The translations under genes and the position numbers were made by a program. Positions 38,638 to 48,528 of a stretch of DNA of 64,000 bases are shown in pieces (the first letter of the stretch is position 1; each line of letters opens with the position of its first letter). The DNA is from Micropruina sp. (lineage in GTDB: Bacteria; Actinomycetota; Actinomycetes; Propionibacteriales; Propionibacteriaceae). Where the stretch lies: NCBI GenBank assembly GCA_016711105.1, contig JADJTO010000009.1, positions 1-64,000 on the forward strand. Reading direction: 5' to 3'. The notes beneath the pieces are model-generated. The model had not been told where the DNA came from. It ran no database searches and was given only the letters and a program-made list of their open reading frames with translations.

Positions 38638-40323
38638 ATGACCACCACTGAAGACGTTCTCCGGGGACGCCCGGAGTCAATGGGCGCGATGATCGCCTGG
38701 CGCGTCGCCCTGACCCCCGATCGGGAAGCCTTCCGCTATCGCGATGCCGCAGAGCAGTGGACGAGCCTCACCTGGGCCCAAACCGGCACCATCCTGACAA
38801 GTTCGCCGCCGGACTCCTCTCCCTGGGCTTGCAGCTCGAAGACCGGGTGGCGATCGCCTCCGGTACCCGCCTGGAGTGGATCCTCGCCGACTACGCGATC
38901 AACCTGGCTGGTCTGGCTACCACGACGGTGTACCCCAACACTGCCGCGGACGAGTTCGCGCACATCATCGGCCATTCGGCCTCCAAGGTCCTGATTGCCG
39001 AGAGCGCCGCCCAGCTGGCCAAGATCGACTCCGTGCCGGAACTGGTCGACCAAGTCCGTCACGTGGTGCTGATCGAGGGCTCCGGCGACGGAGAACGGGT
39101 CTTCGGTTGGGATGAGTTCCTTGCTCGCGGCGCCGCCCACCTCAAGGAGAATCCCGAGGTGGTGCGCGAGGCGATCGCCCGGACCACCCGGGACACGCTG
39201 GCCACGCTGATCTACACCTCTGGCACCACCGGAGTGCCCAAGGGTGTGGAGCTGACCCACCGCAACTGGGTCTACACCGGCTTTGTGGTCGACCAGATGC
39301 GAATCATCACTGAGGACGATCTTCAGTACCTCTGGCTGCCGCTGTCGCACGTGTTCGGCAAAGTGTTGCTGGCCTGCCAGGTGGCGATCGGCTTTTCCTC
39401 GGCCGTGGACGGTCGGCTGGACAAGATCGTCCCGGGGCTGGGGAAATCCACCCCACCTTCATGTGTGGGGCGCCGAGAATCTATGAGAAGGTTCGCGCCG
39501 CGGTCATCTCGGGAAATGCTCAAGGTCTCAAAAGCCTCATCGCGAAGTGGGCGTTTGCGGTTGGGCGGGACAGCAATGAGTACCGCCTCGCCGGGCGTCC
39601 CCTGCCAACCGCCCTGGGCCTCAAATACAAAGTCGCCGACCGCTTGGTGTTCAGCAAGTTGAGGCATCGACTCGGAGGTCGGATCAAGTTCATGGTGTCG
39701 GGCTCAGCCAAGCTGAATGCGCAGGTGCAGAGCTGGTTCTACTCGGCAGGCTTGCTCATCGCCGCGGTGGGGGTGTGATGCGCGGTTACCACGATGCACC
39801 TGAGTTGACCGCCGAAGTCATTCAGGACGGCTGGTTCCACACCGGTGATATCGGTCAGGTGGACGCGGACGGGTACCTCACCCTGACCGACCGGAAGAAA
39901 GACCTGATGAAGACCTCCGGGGGGAAGTACGTGGCTCCGCAGAAGGTCGAGGGGGCGATCGTGGCCGCGATCCCGTTCATCTCCCAAGCGATCGCGGTCG
40001 GCGACGGCCGCAACTACATCTCCGCGATTCTCACGCTGGATCGGGACAATCTTGCCAAGTGGGCCGCCGTGCACGGGCAGGCCGATCGCAGCTACGAGCA
40101 GTTGACCCAATCGGACGAGGTCCGGGCTGCCGTTCAAGCGCTGATCGACACCGCCAACCAGCGGTTGGAACGGTGGGAGACGGTGAAGAAGTTCACCATC
40201 CTCGACCACGAGTTCACCGTCGATGAGGGCGGGGTGACCCCCAGCATGAAGCTCCGGCGCGCCACCATCACCTCGATGTACGCCGACGTGGTCACGGGGA
40301 TGTACCCGCGGGAAGCCGAGTGA
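38638..40323 (+). pseudogene. Long-chain acyl-CoA synthetase, FadD15-like, with frameshifts and internal deletion
   Basis: The enzyme activates fatty acids to acyl-CoA with ATP. The start MTTTEDVLRGRPESMGAMIAWR is at 38638. The frame shifts near 38795, then LSLGLQLEDRVAIASGTRLEW and the AMP-binding loop LIYTSGTTGVPKGVELTHRN are read. It shifts again near 39450 (GAPRIYEKVRAAV). At 39760 the sequence jumps from SAGLLI to RGGGVMRGYHD: about 47 residues containing the invariant YGLTE motif are absent. The C-terminal GWFHTGDIG, DRKKDLMKTSGGKYVAP and the rest are intact. Frameshifts may be errors; the 140-bp gap is harder to explain that way. It overlaps the thioesterase gene by 4 nt. Confidence 0.75.
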
Positions 40324-41213
40324 CTCCTGCCCCCGGGTATGTCGCGGAGATCGGGATTCGCTGGGTCGACCTGGATGCGCAGGGGCACGTCAACAATGCG
40401 TTGATCGCCGACTACCTGCAGGAGGCGCGCGTCGCCTTCCTGCTCTCGGGGCCCAATGCCCATCTGCTCGGCCACGGCGTCGTGGTGGTCGCGAACCAGA
40501 TCGAGTACCTGGCGCCGGTGGCATTCTCCTCCGAGCCCGTGCAGGTCGAGGTGTTCGTCGGGAGAGTCGGTGCCGCACAGTTCACGATCGGGTACCGGGT
40601 GCTGGCCGGGGGGCAGTTGGTGGCACGCGCGCGGACCCACCTGTGCATTTATGACTTCGATGCCGGCCGCCCACGACGATTGAGCACCGACGAGCGGGCG
40701 TGGTTCCTGGAGCACAGTGTCGAACTGGAGCCGCTTCGGGAACTGGGCTCGTGGAATCCTGGCCCGGAGGCGTTCGTGCACGACTTCGTCGTCCGATGGT
40801 CGGATCTGGACTCGTACGGGCACGTCAACAATGTGCGGTTCTTGGACTACGCCGCGGAGGCCCGGATCCGGATGAGGACTGGGTCAGATCCGTCCGTCAA
40901 CCGGATGCGCGCGGCAGCGGAGGCAAACTACCTGCTGCTCGTCGTTCGCCAAGACGTCACGTACCGCAACCAACTGGAGCATCGGAGCGAGCCGTATGCG
41001 GTTCAGGTGAGCGTGGCAGGGGTGGGTACCACGTCGGTCACCCTCGTGGCCCACGTGATGGATCCGGGTGCCGGGACCGTGTTCGCCGCGATCACCACCG
41101 TCCTGGTCTGCGCGGATCTGACTGGGCGTCCGATCCCGTTGCCAGCTGAGCTGGCCGACGGGATCGAGCGCTTTCCGGCAGTTCCGGGCGGACGTCAGGC
41201 TGCCCAGTTGTAG
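40320..41213 (+). CDS. Acyl-CoA thioesterase with two hotdog domains
   Basis: The 297-residue protein is two tandem 4-hydroxybenzoyl-CoA-type hotdog domains: residues 8-140 (IRWVDLDAQGHVNNALIADYLQEAR) and 150-290 (VRWSDLDSYGHVNNVRFLDYAAEAR). Each keeps the D-x-x-G-H-V-N-N active-site motif. Such proteins release free acids from acyl-CoA. The GTG start at 40320 overlaps the stop of the acyl-CoA synthetase, so the pair can both load and unload CoA esters. Its 3' end overlaps the convergent TIG-domain gene by 19 nt. Confidence 0.85.
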   Translation: MTPAPGYVAEIGIRWVDLDAQGHVNNALIADYLQEARVAFLLSGPNAHLLGHGVVVVANQIEYLAPVAFSSEPVQVEVFVGRVGAAQFTIGYRVLAGGQLVARARTHLCIYDFDAGRPRRLSTDERAWFLEHSVELEPLRELGSWNPGPEAFVHDFVVRWSDLDSYGHVNNVRFLDYAAEARIRMRTGSDPSVNRMRAAAEANYLLLVVRQDVTYRNQLEHRSEPYAVQVSVAGVGTTSVTLVAHVMDPGAGTVFAAITTVLVCADLTGRPIPLPAELADGIERFPAVPGGRQAAQL

Positions 41214-41827
41214 TTCTTGCCGACGATGCCGTCGCAGGTCACCTCGATGGAGGTGCCTTCGTAGATCATTCCGGTGACCGTGGTCGCATTCGCACCCTGA
41301 GTCCAGAAGGAGCCGAAGGCGCCGAAGGCACTCTTGGTCACGTGGCAGGTCACTGAACCGTTGAACCCTTTGGTGGTGGCGGTTACGTACCCGCAGGCTT
41401 CATTGGTGAGCGACCGACAGATCAGGAATGCCCCGGCGCTCTTGGTCACAGACACGCTCGCGCCGGTCAGGGGCGGTGCCGTGTGAAAGGCGAACTTGGC
41501 CGCGTCGCTGGTCGCCGAGGTGCCGGCGGTGCTGACCACTCGTACGTCGGCCACCGCCACGGACGAGGCAGGAGTGGTCACCTGAATCTGGCTGGAGGAG
41601 AGCACCTTCACGTTCGTCGCGCTGGCCGTACCGAAGCGGACGCCGGTGACGTTGCGGAAGTTGGACCCGGTGATGGTCAGCGTGGTGCCACCCTGGGTCA
41701 GGCCGAACAGCGTGCTCAGTGCGGTCACGCTCGGGGTGCGCGAGGGGGCTGCCTGCGCCGTGGCGCTCGCTGCCAGGGGTGAAGCCAACAGTATGAATAC
41801 CGCAAGAACGCTCGCCATTCGGCGCAT
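41195..41827 (-). CDS. Secreted IPT/TIG-domain protein
   Basis: A Sec signal peptide (MRRMASVLAVFILLASPLAASATAQA) is followed by an Ig-like IPT/TIG domain (TPSVTALSTLFGLTQGGTTLTITGSNFRNVTGVRFGTASA ... VTTPASSVAVADVRVVSTAGTSA), then an unrecognised C-terminal domain of about 100 residues with four cysteines (ICRSLTNEACGYV, VTCHVTK, EVTCDGIVG) that could form two disulfides. It is likely extracellular and single-copy, with no anchor. Role unknown. Confidence 0.75.
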   Translation of the reverse strand: MRRMASVLAVFILLASPLAASATAQAAPSRTPSVTALSTLFGLTQGGTTLTITGSNFRNVTGVRFGTASATNVKVLSSSQIQVTTPASSVAVADVRVVSTAGTSATSDAAKFAFHTAPPLTGASVSVTKSAGAFLICRSLTNEACGYVTATTKGFNGSVTCHVTKSAFGAFGSFWTQGANATTVTGMIYEGTSIEVTCDGIVGKNYNWAA

Positions 41828-41961
41828 GACTACTCCTCAGAAGGATGCTGTGATCTTCCTGAGACTTTATCAGTTTTGCGCCAGTGATGAATTGACCGGC
41901 CCTAAGTGACGGCAATCCGCACGGGGACTGCCGTCACCTGGTGAGTTCCGCGTGGGGGCCG

Positions 41962-43460
41962 CTACGCGCTGGGGCCCTCCACTGCGGGTTTGGTCGAACC
42001 CGTGTAGCGAGCGACCAACTCGCCGAGATCGACGCCGGTGGTGTTCTTCAGCATTTCGATCACCTGGACCACATTGGCGTTCACCTGCTTGGGAAGTTCC
42101 CCCGCCCCGTCTGTGGAAATGACAGTGAGCTTGTCGATTGAGGCCATCGGGGCGGCAACCTCTTTGGCGATCGCCGGCAGGACGTTGATCAGCATCTCCA
42201 GCACTGCGGCCTCGTTGTACCGGGCGTACGCGTCCGCGCGCTTGTTCATCGCCTCTGCCGTGGCCTGCCCGGTGGCCAGGATGGCCGCAGCCTGCGCCTC
42301 ACCCTCGGCACGGAGTGCGTCGGCCTCGGCGATCCGGCGGGCCTTCTCCGCTTCACCGCGCTTGGCGCCCTCGATCGCCTCGGCCTCGGCCAGGGCTGAA
42401 CGCCGCGACTTGTCGCCGACACCGACCAGTCGGGCCTTCTCCGCATCGGCCTCGGCGGCGGCGATGGCAGCGGCCTTCTGGGCCTCGGCATGGAGGATTT
42501 CGGAGTTCCGACGCGCCTGGGCCTCGGTCTCCATCCGGTAGCGGGCGGCGTCGGCCGGCTTGCGCACTTCGGTGTCGAGCTGGCGCTCCTTCAGTGCCGC
42601 CTGCCGGACGGCGACCTTCTCCTGCTCGGTGAGGATCGCCTGGTCTCGGTCGGCCTGGGCCAGCGGACCGGCAGCGGCTGCCCTGGCGGCTGCCGCATCG
42701 GTTTCGGCCTTGATCTCGGCTCGTTTCAGCACCAACTCCCGCTCAGAAATCGCGATCTGCTGTTCGGCGGCCAATCGGGACTGCTCGGCGGCCTGACGGG
42801 CGTTTGCCTCAGCCACAGCAGCCAACTGGCCAATTCGCGCTGACTCCGGGCGTCCGAGGTCGGAGAGGTACGTGCGGTCATCGGTGATGTCTTGGATCTG
42901 GAAGGTGTCCAACACCAGTCCCTGCCCGGTCAAGGACGACTCCGACTCGTCGGCAACTCGTTGGGCGAAGGCCGCGCGGTCGCGGATGATCTGCTCGACC
43001 GACAGCGAGCCGACGATCGAGCGCAGTGAGCCGGCCAGTGTCTCCTGGGTGAACGTCTCCACCTCTTGCTGTTGGGTGAGGAGCGCTGCGCGGCGGCGCG
43101 GACCGAATCCTCGTTGCCGCCCACCTTGACCAGGGCCACGCCGTCCAGGTTGAGCTTCACACCCTGGCCGGAGACCGCACCGCGAATCTGCACGAAGATC
43201 CGCCGGCTGGACAGGTCGAGGACGTGGAGCCGCTGGACGAACGGCAAGACGAACACCCCGCCGCCCATGACCACCTTCTGGCCGGAGAGGTCGGTCGAGA
43301 TCTGCCCGGTCTGGACGTTCGTCACCTCGCGGCCGCGCCGGCCGGTGACGATGTAGGCCTCATTGGGCCCGGCCACCTTGTAGCGAGTGACGATCAACAG
43401 GCCGAGTAGCACGAGCAACGTGACGATGCCGGCGATGGCGATCAGGGTCGACGGATCCAT
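41962..43460 (-). CDS. Flotillin/SPFH-family membrane protein (one frameshift)
   Basis: Flotillins scaffold membrane microdomains. The product begins with a membrane helix (LIAIAGIVTLLVLLGLLIV), then the SPFH domain (NEAYIVTGRRGREVTNVQTG, MGGGVFVLPFVQRLHVLDL, GVALVKVGG), and a long Ala/Glu-rich coiled coil (EANARQAAEQSRLAAEQQ ... EAQAAAILATGQATAEAMNKRAD) ending in SIDKLTVISTDGAGELP. The first frame and the second (VETFTQETLAGSLRSIVG) are joined by a one-base change near 43080. About 500 residues in total. It follows an NfeD-like gene in the same direction, the usual pairing. Confidence 0.88.
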
Positions 43461-43516
43461 AAGGAACTCCTAGAGAGAGGTGGGTGCGGAAAACGGGGTG
43501 TCGATCACGCAAGAGG

Positions 43517-44014
43517 TCATCGGTAGGTGGGACGGACGTGGACCGACGTGGGGGAGAGGACATCAGTGACGGTGACCGGGGTTCCGGTGGAGATCGGGCC
43601 AGCAGCTCGGGCGTTCAGCTTCATCGGCTGGCCAGTGTAGACGATCGCGATTTCACCGTAACCATCGAGGGGGATGTCGCTGATCACGGTGCCGTCCCGT
43701 CCGACCAGGGCGGACGTGCGCACCACGTCGTTCTTCCCGGTGTCGCGCAGCCGAACGGTGACCCAGCCCACCCCGGCGCCGAGCGTCAACCCGGACATGG
43801 TGCCGATGACCGACGCAATGAGCACGCTGCCGGTCAGGCCGAGGGTCAGGGCGCCGATGAAGCCGAGCGCGCCCAGGAAGCCGGCCAAGGCGGCTCCGGT
43901 GAACCATTCGCCGCCGCCAAAGGCGCCCAGCGCGCCGTCGACGTGATCGCCGACCAGCAATGCCACCAGCAGTAGGACGATGCCTAGGCCGCCGATGACC
44001 AGGAATGTGCTCAT
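43517..44014 (-). CDS. NfeD-like membrane protein partnered with flotillin
   Basis: The 165-residue protein has an N-terminal helix (FLVIGGLGIVLLLVALLVG), two more hydrophobic segments (GAALAGFLGALGFIGALTLGLTGSVLIASVIG) and a C-terminal OB-like domain (TSALVGRDGTVISDIPLDGYGEIAIVYTGQPMKLNARA ... ISTGTPVTVTDV). This matches the NfeD/YuaF class that is co-encoded with flotillins. It ends 56 bp upstream of the flotillin gene and is expected to be in the same transcript. Confidence 0.8.
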   Translation of the reverse strand: MSTFLVIGGLGIVLLLVALLVGDHVDGALGAFGGGEWFTGAALAGFLGALGFIGALTLGLTGSVLIASVIGTMSGLTLGAGVGWVTVRLRDTGKNDVVRTSALVGRDGTVISDIPLDGYGEIAIVYTGQPMKLNARAAGPISTGTPVTVTDVLSPTSVHVRPTYR

Positions 44015-44071
44015 GTGGATCGCTCCCCCCTGACTGCCCAGGGTACCTGCCCTGGGTGCCGTCCGTCTGGG

Positions 44072-45761
44072 TCAGCGAGCCAGCCACACCGCCACGTCGG
44101 ACGGTACCGATTCGCCCACCAGCTCACCGGAGGCCACCAGCACCCGAGTTCCTGCAGGCAGGGCGACAGGATCCGCACCGAAGTTCACCAGGCAGCTGAC
44201 GCCCGGCTCGCGGTCGAAGCAGAGCACGTCCGGCCCCCAGGACTCGTCCCACAACAGGCGCCCTTCGCCCAACGCGGGAAGGGTCCTGCGCAACGCGAGC
44301 GCGGCCCGATAGACGTTCAAGGTGGAGGACGGATCGCCATCCTGGGCCTCGGCCGTGATCTGTGCCCAGTCCGCCGGCTGGGGGAGCCAGGTGTCGGCGC
44401 CGAAGCCGAAGGGCGGCTCGGTTCCTGACCAGGGCAGCGGCACCCGGCAGCCGTCGCGGCCACGGATCTTGCCGTGATTGCGGAAGAAGGACGGGTCCTG
44501 CATGACCGCGGCGGGGAGGTCTTCGACCTCGTTCAACCCGGAGCTCCTCGCCCTGGTAGATGTAGGCGCCCCCAGGCAGTGCGAGCTCCAGCAGTGCCGC
44601 CGCCCGCGCACGCCGTCGACCCAGAGCGACGTCGGTGGGCTGCCGCTCCAGATCCTCGGCCCCCCAGTGTTTCGTCTCCTCGGAGGCGCCGAGGGTGGTG
44701 TAGACCCGACCGGTGATCGGCTTGCCGTAGCGGGAGGCCACCCGGGCTGAGTCGTGATTGCCCAGCACCCACGTGGTGGGCGCACTGACCGCCTGGTGGG
44801 CGGTGATCGAGCGGTCGATCATGTGCCGCAGCGAGGAAGCGGTCCACTCGCTGTGCAGGTGATCGAAGTTGAAGGTGCTGTGCAGTTGGCCCGGGCCGAC
44901 GTAGCGGACGAGCTTCTCCAGCGGGTCGGCGTTGGCCTCCGAGCAGAAGACACGCGCTCCTTGCGGGCTGTCGGCGTAGGAGTCGGCGATGACGCGCCAG
45001 CGTTGCTGGATCAGCAGCACGCCGGGCTGATCCCAGAACGGGGAGCCTTCGAAGCGCTTCCAGGTGCCGTACTCGGAATCGTGCTCCTGGGGTGTGTCCG
45101 GCAGGTCGCGATCCTTGACCAGGGCGTCGGCCACATCGACCCGTAGCCCGTCGATGCCGCGGTCGAACCAGAACCGCAGGATGGAATCGAACTCCTCCAC
45201 CACCTCGGGGTTGTCCCAGTTCCAGTCGGGTTGTTCCGGCGCGAACATGTGCAGGTACCACTGCCCGGGCTTGCCGTCGGGTTCGGTTACTCGCTCCCAG
45301 GCGGAGCCGCCGAAGAGCGACGGCCAATTGTTCGGCGGCAGGTTTCCGTCTTCGCCACGGCCGTCGCGGAAGTGGTAGCGGGCTCGGTCCAGCGACCCGG
45401 GGGGTGCGGTCAGGGCCGCCTGGAACCAGGGGTGCTGATCGGAGGAGTGGTTCGGCACCAGGTCGATGATCACCCGAAGGCCGCGGGCGTGCGCGTCGGC
45501 GATGAACTCGTCCGCATCGGCCAGGGTGCCGAAACGGGGATCGATGTCGCGGTAGTCGGAGACGTCGTAGCCACCGTCCGCCATCGGGGAGGGGTACCAG
45601 GGGGACACCCAGACAGCGTCCACACCGAGCTGCTCCAGGTAGGGCAGCTTCTCGATCATGCCCCGGATGTCGCCCTCGCCGTCGCCGTTCCCGTCAGCGA
45701 AAGAGCGGGGGTAGATCTGATAAACGACCGCCTGTCGCCACCACTCGGATTCCGCTGTCAT
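44072..45761 (-). CDS. GH13 alpha-glucosidase (one frameshift)
   Basis: The enzyme hydrolyses alpha-glucosides (oligo-1,6-glucosidase type). The (beta/alpha)8 barrel begins with WWRQAVVYQIYPRSFADGNGDGEGDIRG. Region I is DLVPNHSS, region II GLRVDVADAL with the nucleophile Asp, region III ARVFCSEAN with the acid/base Glu, and region IV VLGNHDS. The first frame breaks near 44535 after YIYQGEEL; the next frame goes on as GLNEVEDLPAAVMQDPSFFRN and reaches the C-terminal beta domain at 44072. Restored length about 562. It could use sugars brought in by an importer like that at 18.5-21.9 kb, but there is no physical link. Confidence 0.9.
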
Positions 45762-45870
45762 CTGTTTGCCTCCCTTGTCCGGCCCGCGCCGAGATCACCC
45801 TAGGGCTTCGGCAGTGGGAGCGGCAGGGGTTGCCCAACCGTGAGCGGGGCCCCTGGCCAGTCGACCGCCA

Positions 45871-46916
45871 CTAGATCAGTAAGTCCAAGGGGTGTTGGCG
45901 GCGTGGCGGCGTCGGGATGTGGGTGAGGGTGTCCAAGAGTCGGTGTTGCTAACTCCTACCGAGAACGTGGAGGTTCTGGTGGACACCGATTTGGACACCC
46001 TCGCGACCGCACTCTATGTGACAACTGATGATCTGTTGAAGGCCCACCCCGAACACGTCCCGCAGCGTCCTGTGGTGGGAATCGCTCCGTTGATCAGTGA
46101 TGCGGAGTTGATCGTGTTGGCGGTGATGCAGGCGCTGCTGGGGTACCGGTCGGAGACCCGTTGGCTACGGCGCGCCCACAAGGACTTTCACTCCATGTTC
46201 CCCTACCTGCCCGGCCAGTCGGGTTACAACAAACGGCTCAGGAAGCTAGCCAGCACGATCGCCTGGCTGACCGGCCAACTCGGCCAGCTGACCAGCATCG
46301 CCGGCGACGATGTGTGGGTCGCCGATTCGACCCCGGTCGAGTGCGGCCGCTCCCGGGAGACCGCGAAACGCTCCGATCTGGCCGGGTGGGCCGAGTACGG
46401 CTACTGCGCCTCCCATTCCCGCTGGTTCTGGGGACTACGGCTGCACCTGGTGTGCACCCTGCACGGATTGCCGCTGGGCTGGGCGCTGACCGGCGCCAAG
46501 ACCGACGAGCGTGACGTCCTGGAAGACCTCCTCGCCACCACCCCCGCGCTCGCCGCCCGGGCCGGCCGCCGGACGGTGATCGCCGACAAGGGCTACTACG
46601 GCCGCGACTTCGAACACCGGCTCCACGACGCCGGTATCGAACTGCTCCGGCCCGCACGCAAAGGCGAGAAACCCGTAGCCGCAGCACGCTTCTTCCGGCC
46701 ACTACGCCAAATACTGAGTCCGTCAACGACACGTTGAAAGGCCAACTCGACCTCGAACTATCCGGCGGCCGCACCCCCACCGGCGTGTGCGTCCGCATCG
46801 CCCAACGCATCCTCGCCCTGACAGCCGCCATCTGGCACAACGACCAAGCCGGCCTCAGAGTCCGACGCTCACTGATTGCCTACGACCACTGAGACCCCTT
46901 GGAATTGATCATCTAG
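45871..46916 (+). mobile_element. IS982-family insertion sequence (1046 bp)
   Basis: Terminal inverted repeats of 23 bp at 45871-45893 and 46894-46916 match at 19 positions; both share the CCAAGGGGT inner core and CTAG outer ends. One transposase gene fills the element. Because CTAG is its own reverse complement, those four outer bases could be either repeat or target duplication. It sits between the GH13 gene and gnd without interrupting either. Confidence 0.8.
45979..46892 (+). CDS. IS982-family transposase (one frameshift)
   Basis: The DDE-type protein reads VDTDLDTLATALYVTTDDLLKA, then the family block ELIVLAVMQALLGYRSETRWLRR and FPYLPGQSGYNKRLRKL. Catalytic residues are likely the aspartate in VWVADSTPVECGRS, the aspartate in TVIADKGYYGRDFE and the glutamate in ESVNDTLKGQLDLE. 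The last lies in another frame, joined by adding one base near 46715 (RQIL then ESVND). The GTG at 45979 has GGAGG five bases upstream. About 305 residues. If the frame break is genuine the copy is dead. Confidence 0.8.
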
Positions 46917-46991
46917 GGTGATCTCTGGTGCTACAACTGCCGGGCGCCCTTGAGGGCATCGCCCACCATCGGCCAGCTAACAGTCCCCTTC

Positions 46992-48443
46992 TCAGTGCGC
47001 GTCGACCGCCTCGATCTCCGAGCGATCCCCCGACCACAACGTGTGATAGGTGCCTTCGACGTCGACCCGGCGGTAGGTGTGGGCGCCGAAGAAGTCCCGC
47101 AGGCCCTGGGTGAGTGCCGCGTTCAGCCGCGGAGCGCGGACCATGTCGTAGTAGGCCAGGGCGGAGGCGAAGCCTGGAATTCCCACCCCAGCCTCGGTGG
47201 CTTTGACCACCACCCGCCGCCAGGCGGCCTGACAGTTGGCCAGTTCGGCCTTGATCGAGGGAGCCTCCAGCAGCGTGACCAGGTTGCCGGCCGCATACTC
47301 GCTGGAGATGCGATCCAACAGCTTTGCCCGGATGATGCAGCCGGCCCGCCAGATCCGCGCCACCGCGGCGATGTCGATGTCCCAGCCGTACTCCTGGCCG
47401 GCCACCTTGATCTCATGCAGACCTTGGGCGTACGCGATCACCTTGGCCGACCACAGCGCCTGCCGAATGTCCTCGACGAAGGCGTCCCGATCCTCGACCG
47501 TGATCGTCCGATCCGGACCGGTCAGGGCGGCCTGACCGGCCAGCCGCAACTCGGGCGAACTGGAGACGGCACGAGCGAACACCGATTCAGCGATGGCTGC
47601 CGCCGGGACCCCCAGGTTGAGCGCCTCCTGCACAGTCCAGGTGCCGGTGCCCTTCATGCCCGCAGCGTCCACGATCACCTCGACCAACGGACGTCCGGTA
47701 CGCGCGTCCACCTGGGAGAGCACCTCGCCGGTGATCTCGATCAGGAAGGAGTCCAGATCCCCGGTGTTCCAGCTGGTGAAGATCTGCGCCGCCTCGGTGG
47801 CCGAGAAGCCCGCGCCCTTCAAGAGTTCGTAGGCCTCGCCGATGAACTGCATGTCGGCGTACTCGATGCCGTTGTGCACCATCTTGACGAAGTGGCCGGC
47901 GCCGTCGGGGCCGATGTAGGTACAGCAGGGCTCGCCATCGACCTTGGCCGAGATGTCCTCCAGCATGGTGCCGACGTAGGCGTAGGAGTGCGGCGAGCCG
48001 CCGGGCATGATCGAGGGGCCCTCCAAGGCGCCGGTTTCGCCTCCGGAGATGCCGCAGCCGACGAAGTGCAGGTCGAGGTCGCGCAACTTCTGCTCGCGCC
48101 GTCGGGTGTCCTGGAAGAAGGAGTTGCCACCGTCGATCACGATGTCGCCGGCCTCCAGGTGGGGGATCAACGAGTCGATGGTGGCATCGGTGGCCGGGCC
48201 CGCCTTGACCATCAGGATGATCCGGCGGGGCTTCTCCAACGAGTCGACGAAGTCGGCCACCTGCTCGGAGGGAATGAAGGCGCCCTCAGCGGCGTGCGCG
48301 GCTATCACCGCCTGGGTTTTCGCAGACGAGCGGTTGAAGATGGCGGTCGCGTAGCCATGGTGGGCGAAGTTGCGGGCCAGGTTCGACCCCATCACTGCCA
48401 TGCCCACGACCCCGATCTGGGCGGTGCCGGTCTGCTCGCTCAT
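46992..48443 (-). CDS. gnd: 6-phosphogluconate dehydrogenase, decarboxylating
   Basis: It converts 6-phosphogluconate to ribulose 5-phosphate with reduction of NADP in the pentose phosphate pathway. The Rossmann motif is IGVVGMAVMGSNLARN, with GxAxMG. Substrate and catalytic motifs are CGISGGETGALEGPSIMPGG, and KMVHNGIEYADMQ with the catalytic lysine and H-N. The C-terminal domain ends with TYHTLWSGDRSEIEA. The start is the ATG at 48443 after GAGAGGAC, giving 483 residues, the full family length. The same frame is open further upstream but codes for nothing recognisable. Confidence 0.95.
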   Translation of the reverse strand: MSEQTGTAQIGVVGMAVMGSNLARNFAHHGYATAIFNRSSAKTQAVIAAHAAEGAFIPSEQVADFVDSLEKPRRIILMVKAGPATDATIDSLIPHLEAGDIVIDGGNSFFQDTRRREQKLRDLDLHFVGCGISGGETGALEGPSIMPGGSPHSYAYVGTMLEDISAKVDGEPCCTYIGPDGAGHFVKMVHNGIEYADMQFIGEAYELLKGAGFSATEAAQIFTSWNTGDLDSFLIEITGEVLSQVDARTGRPLVEVIVDAAGMKGTGTWTVQEALNLGVPAAAIAESVFARAVSSSPELRLAGQAALTGPDRTITVEDRDAFVEDIRQALWSAKVIAYAQGLHEIKVAGQEYGWDIDIAAVARIWRAGCIIRAKLLDRISSEYAAGNLVTLLEAPSIKAELANCQAAWRRVVVKATEAGVGIPGFASALAYYDMVRAPRLNAALTQGLRDFFGAHTYRRVDVEGTYHTLWSGDRSEIEAVDAH

Positions 48444-48528
48444 AACGTCCTCTCGCTCCCCGCAATGTCTGTGGTTCATCCCACCACAGGTTTGCCAGGA
48501 GCGGGGGGTGTTGCCCCGATCAACCCAT

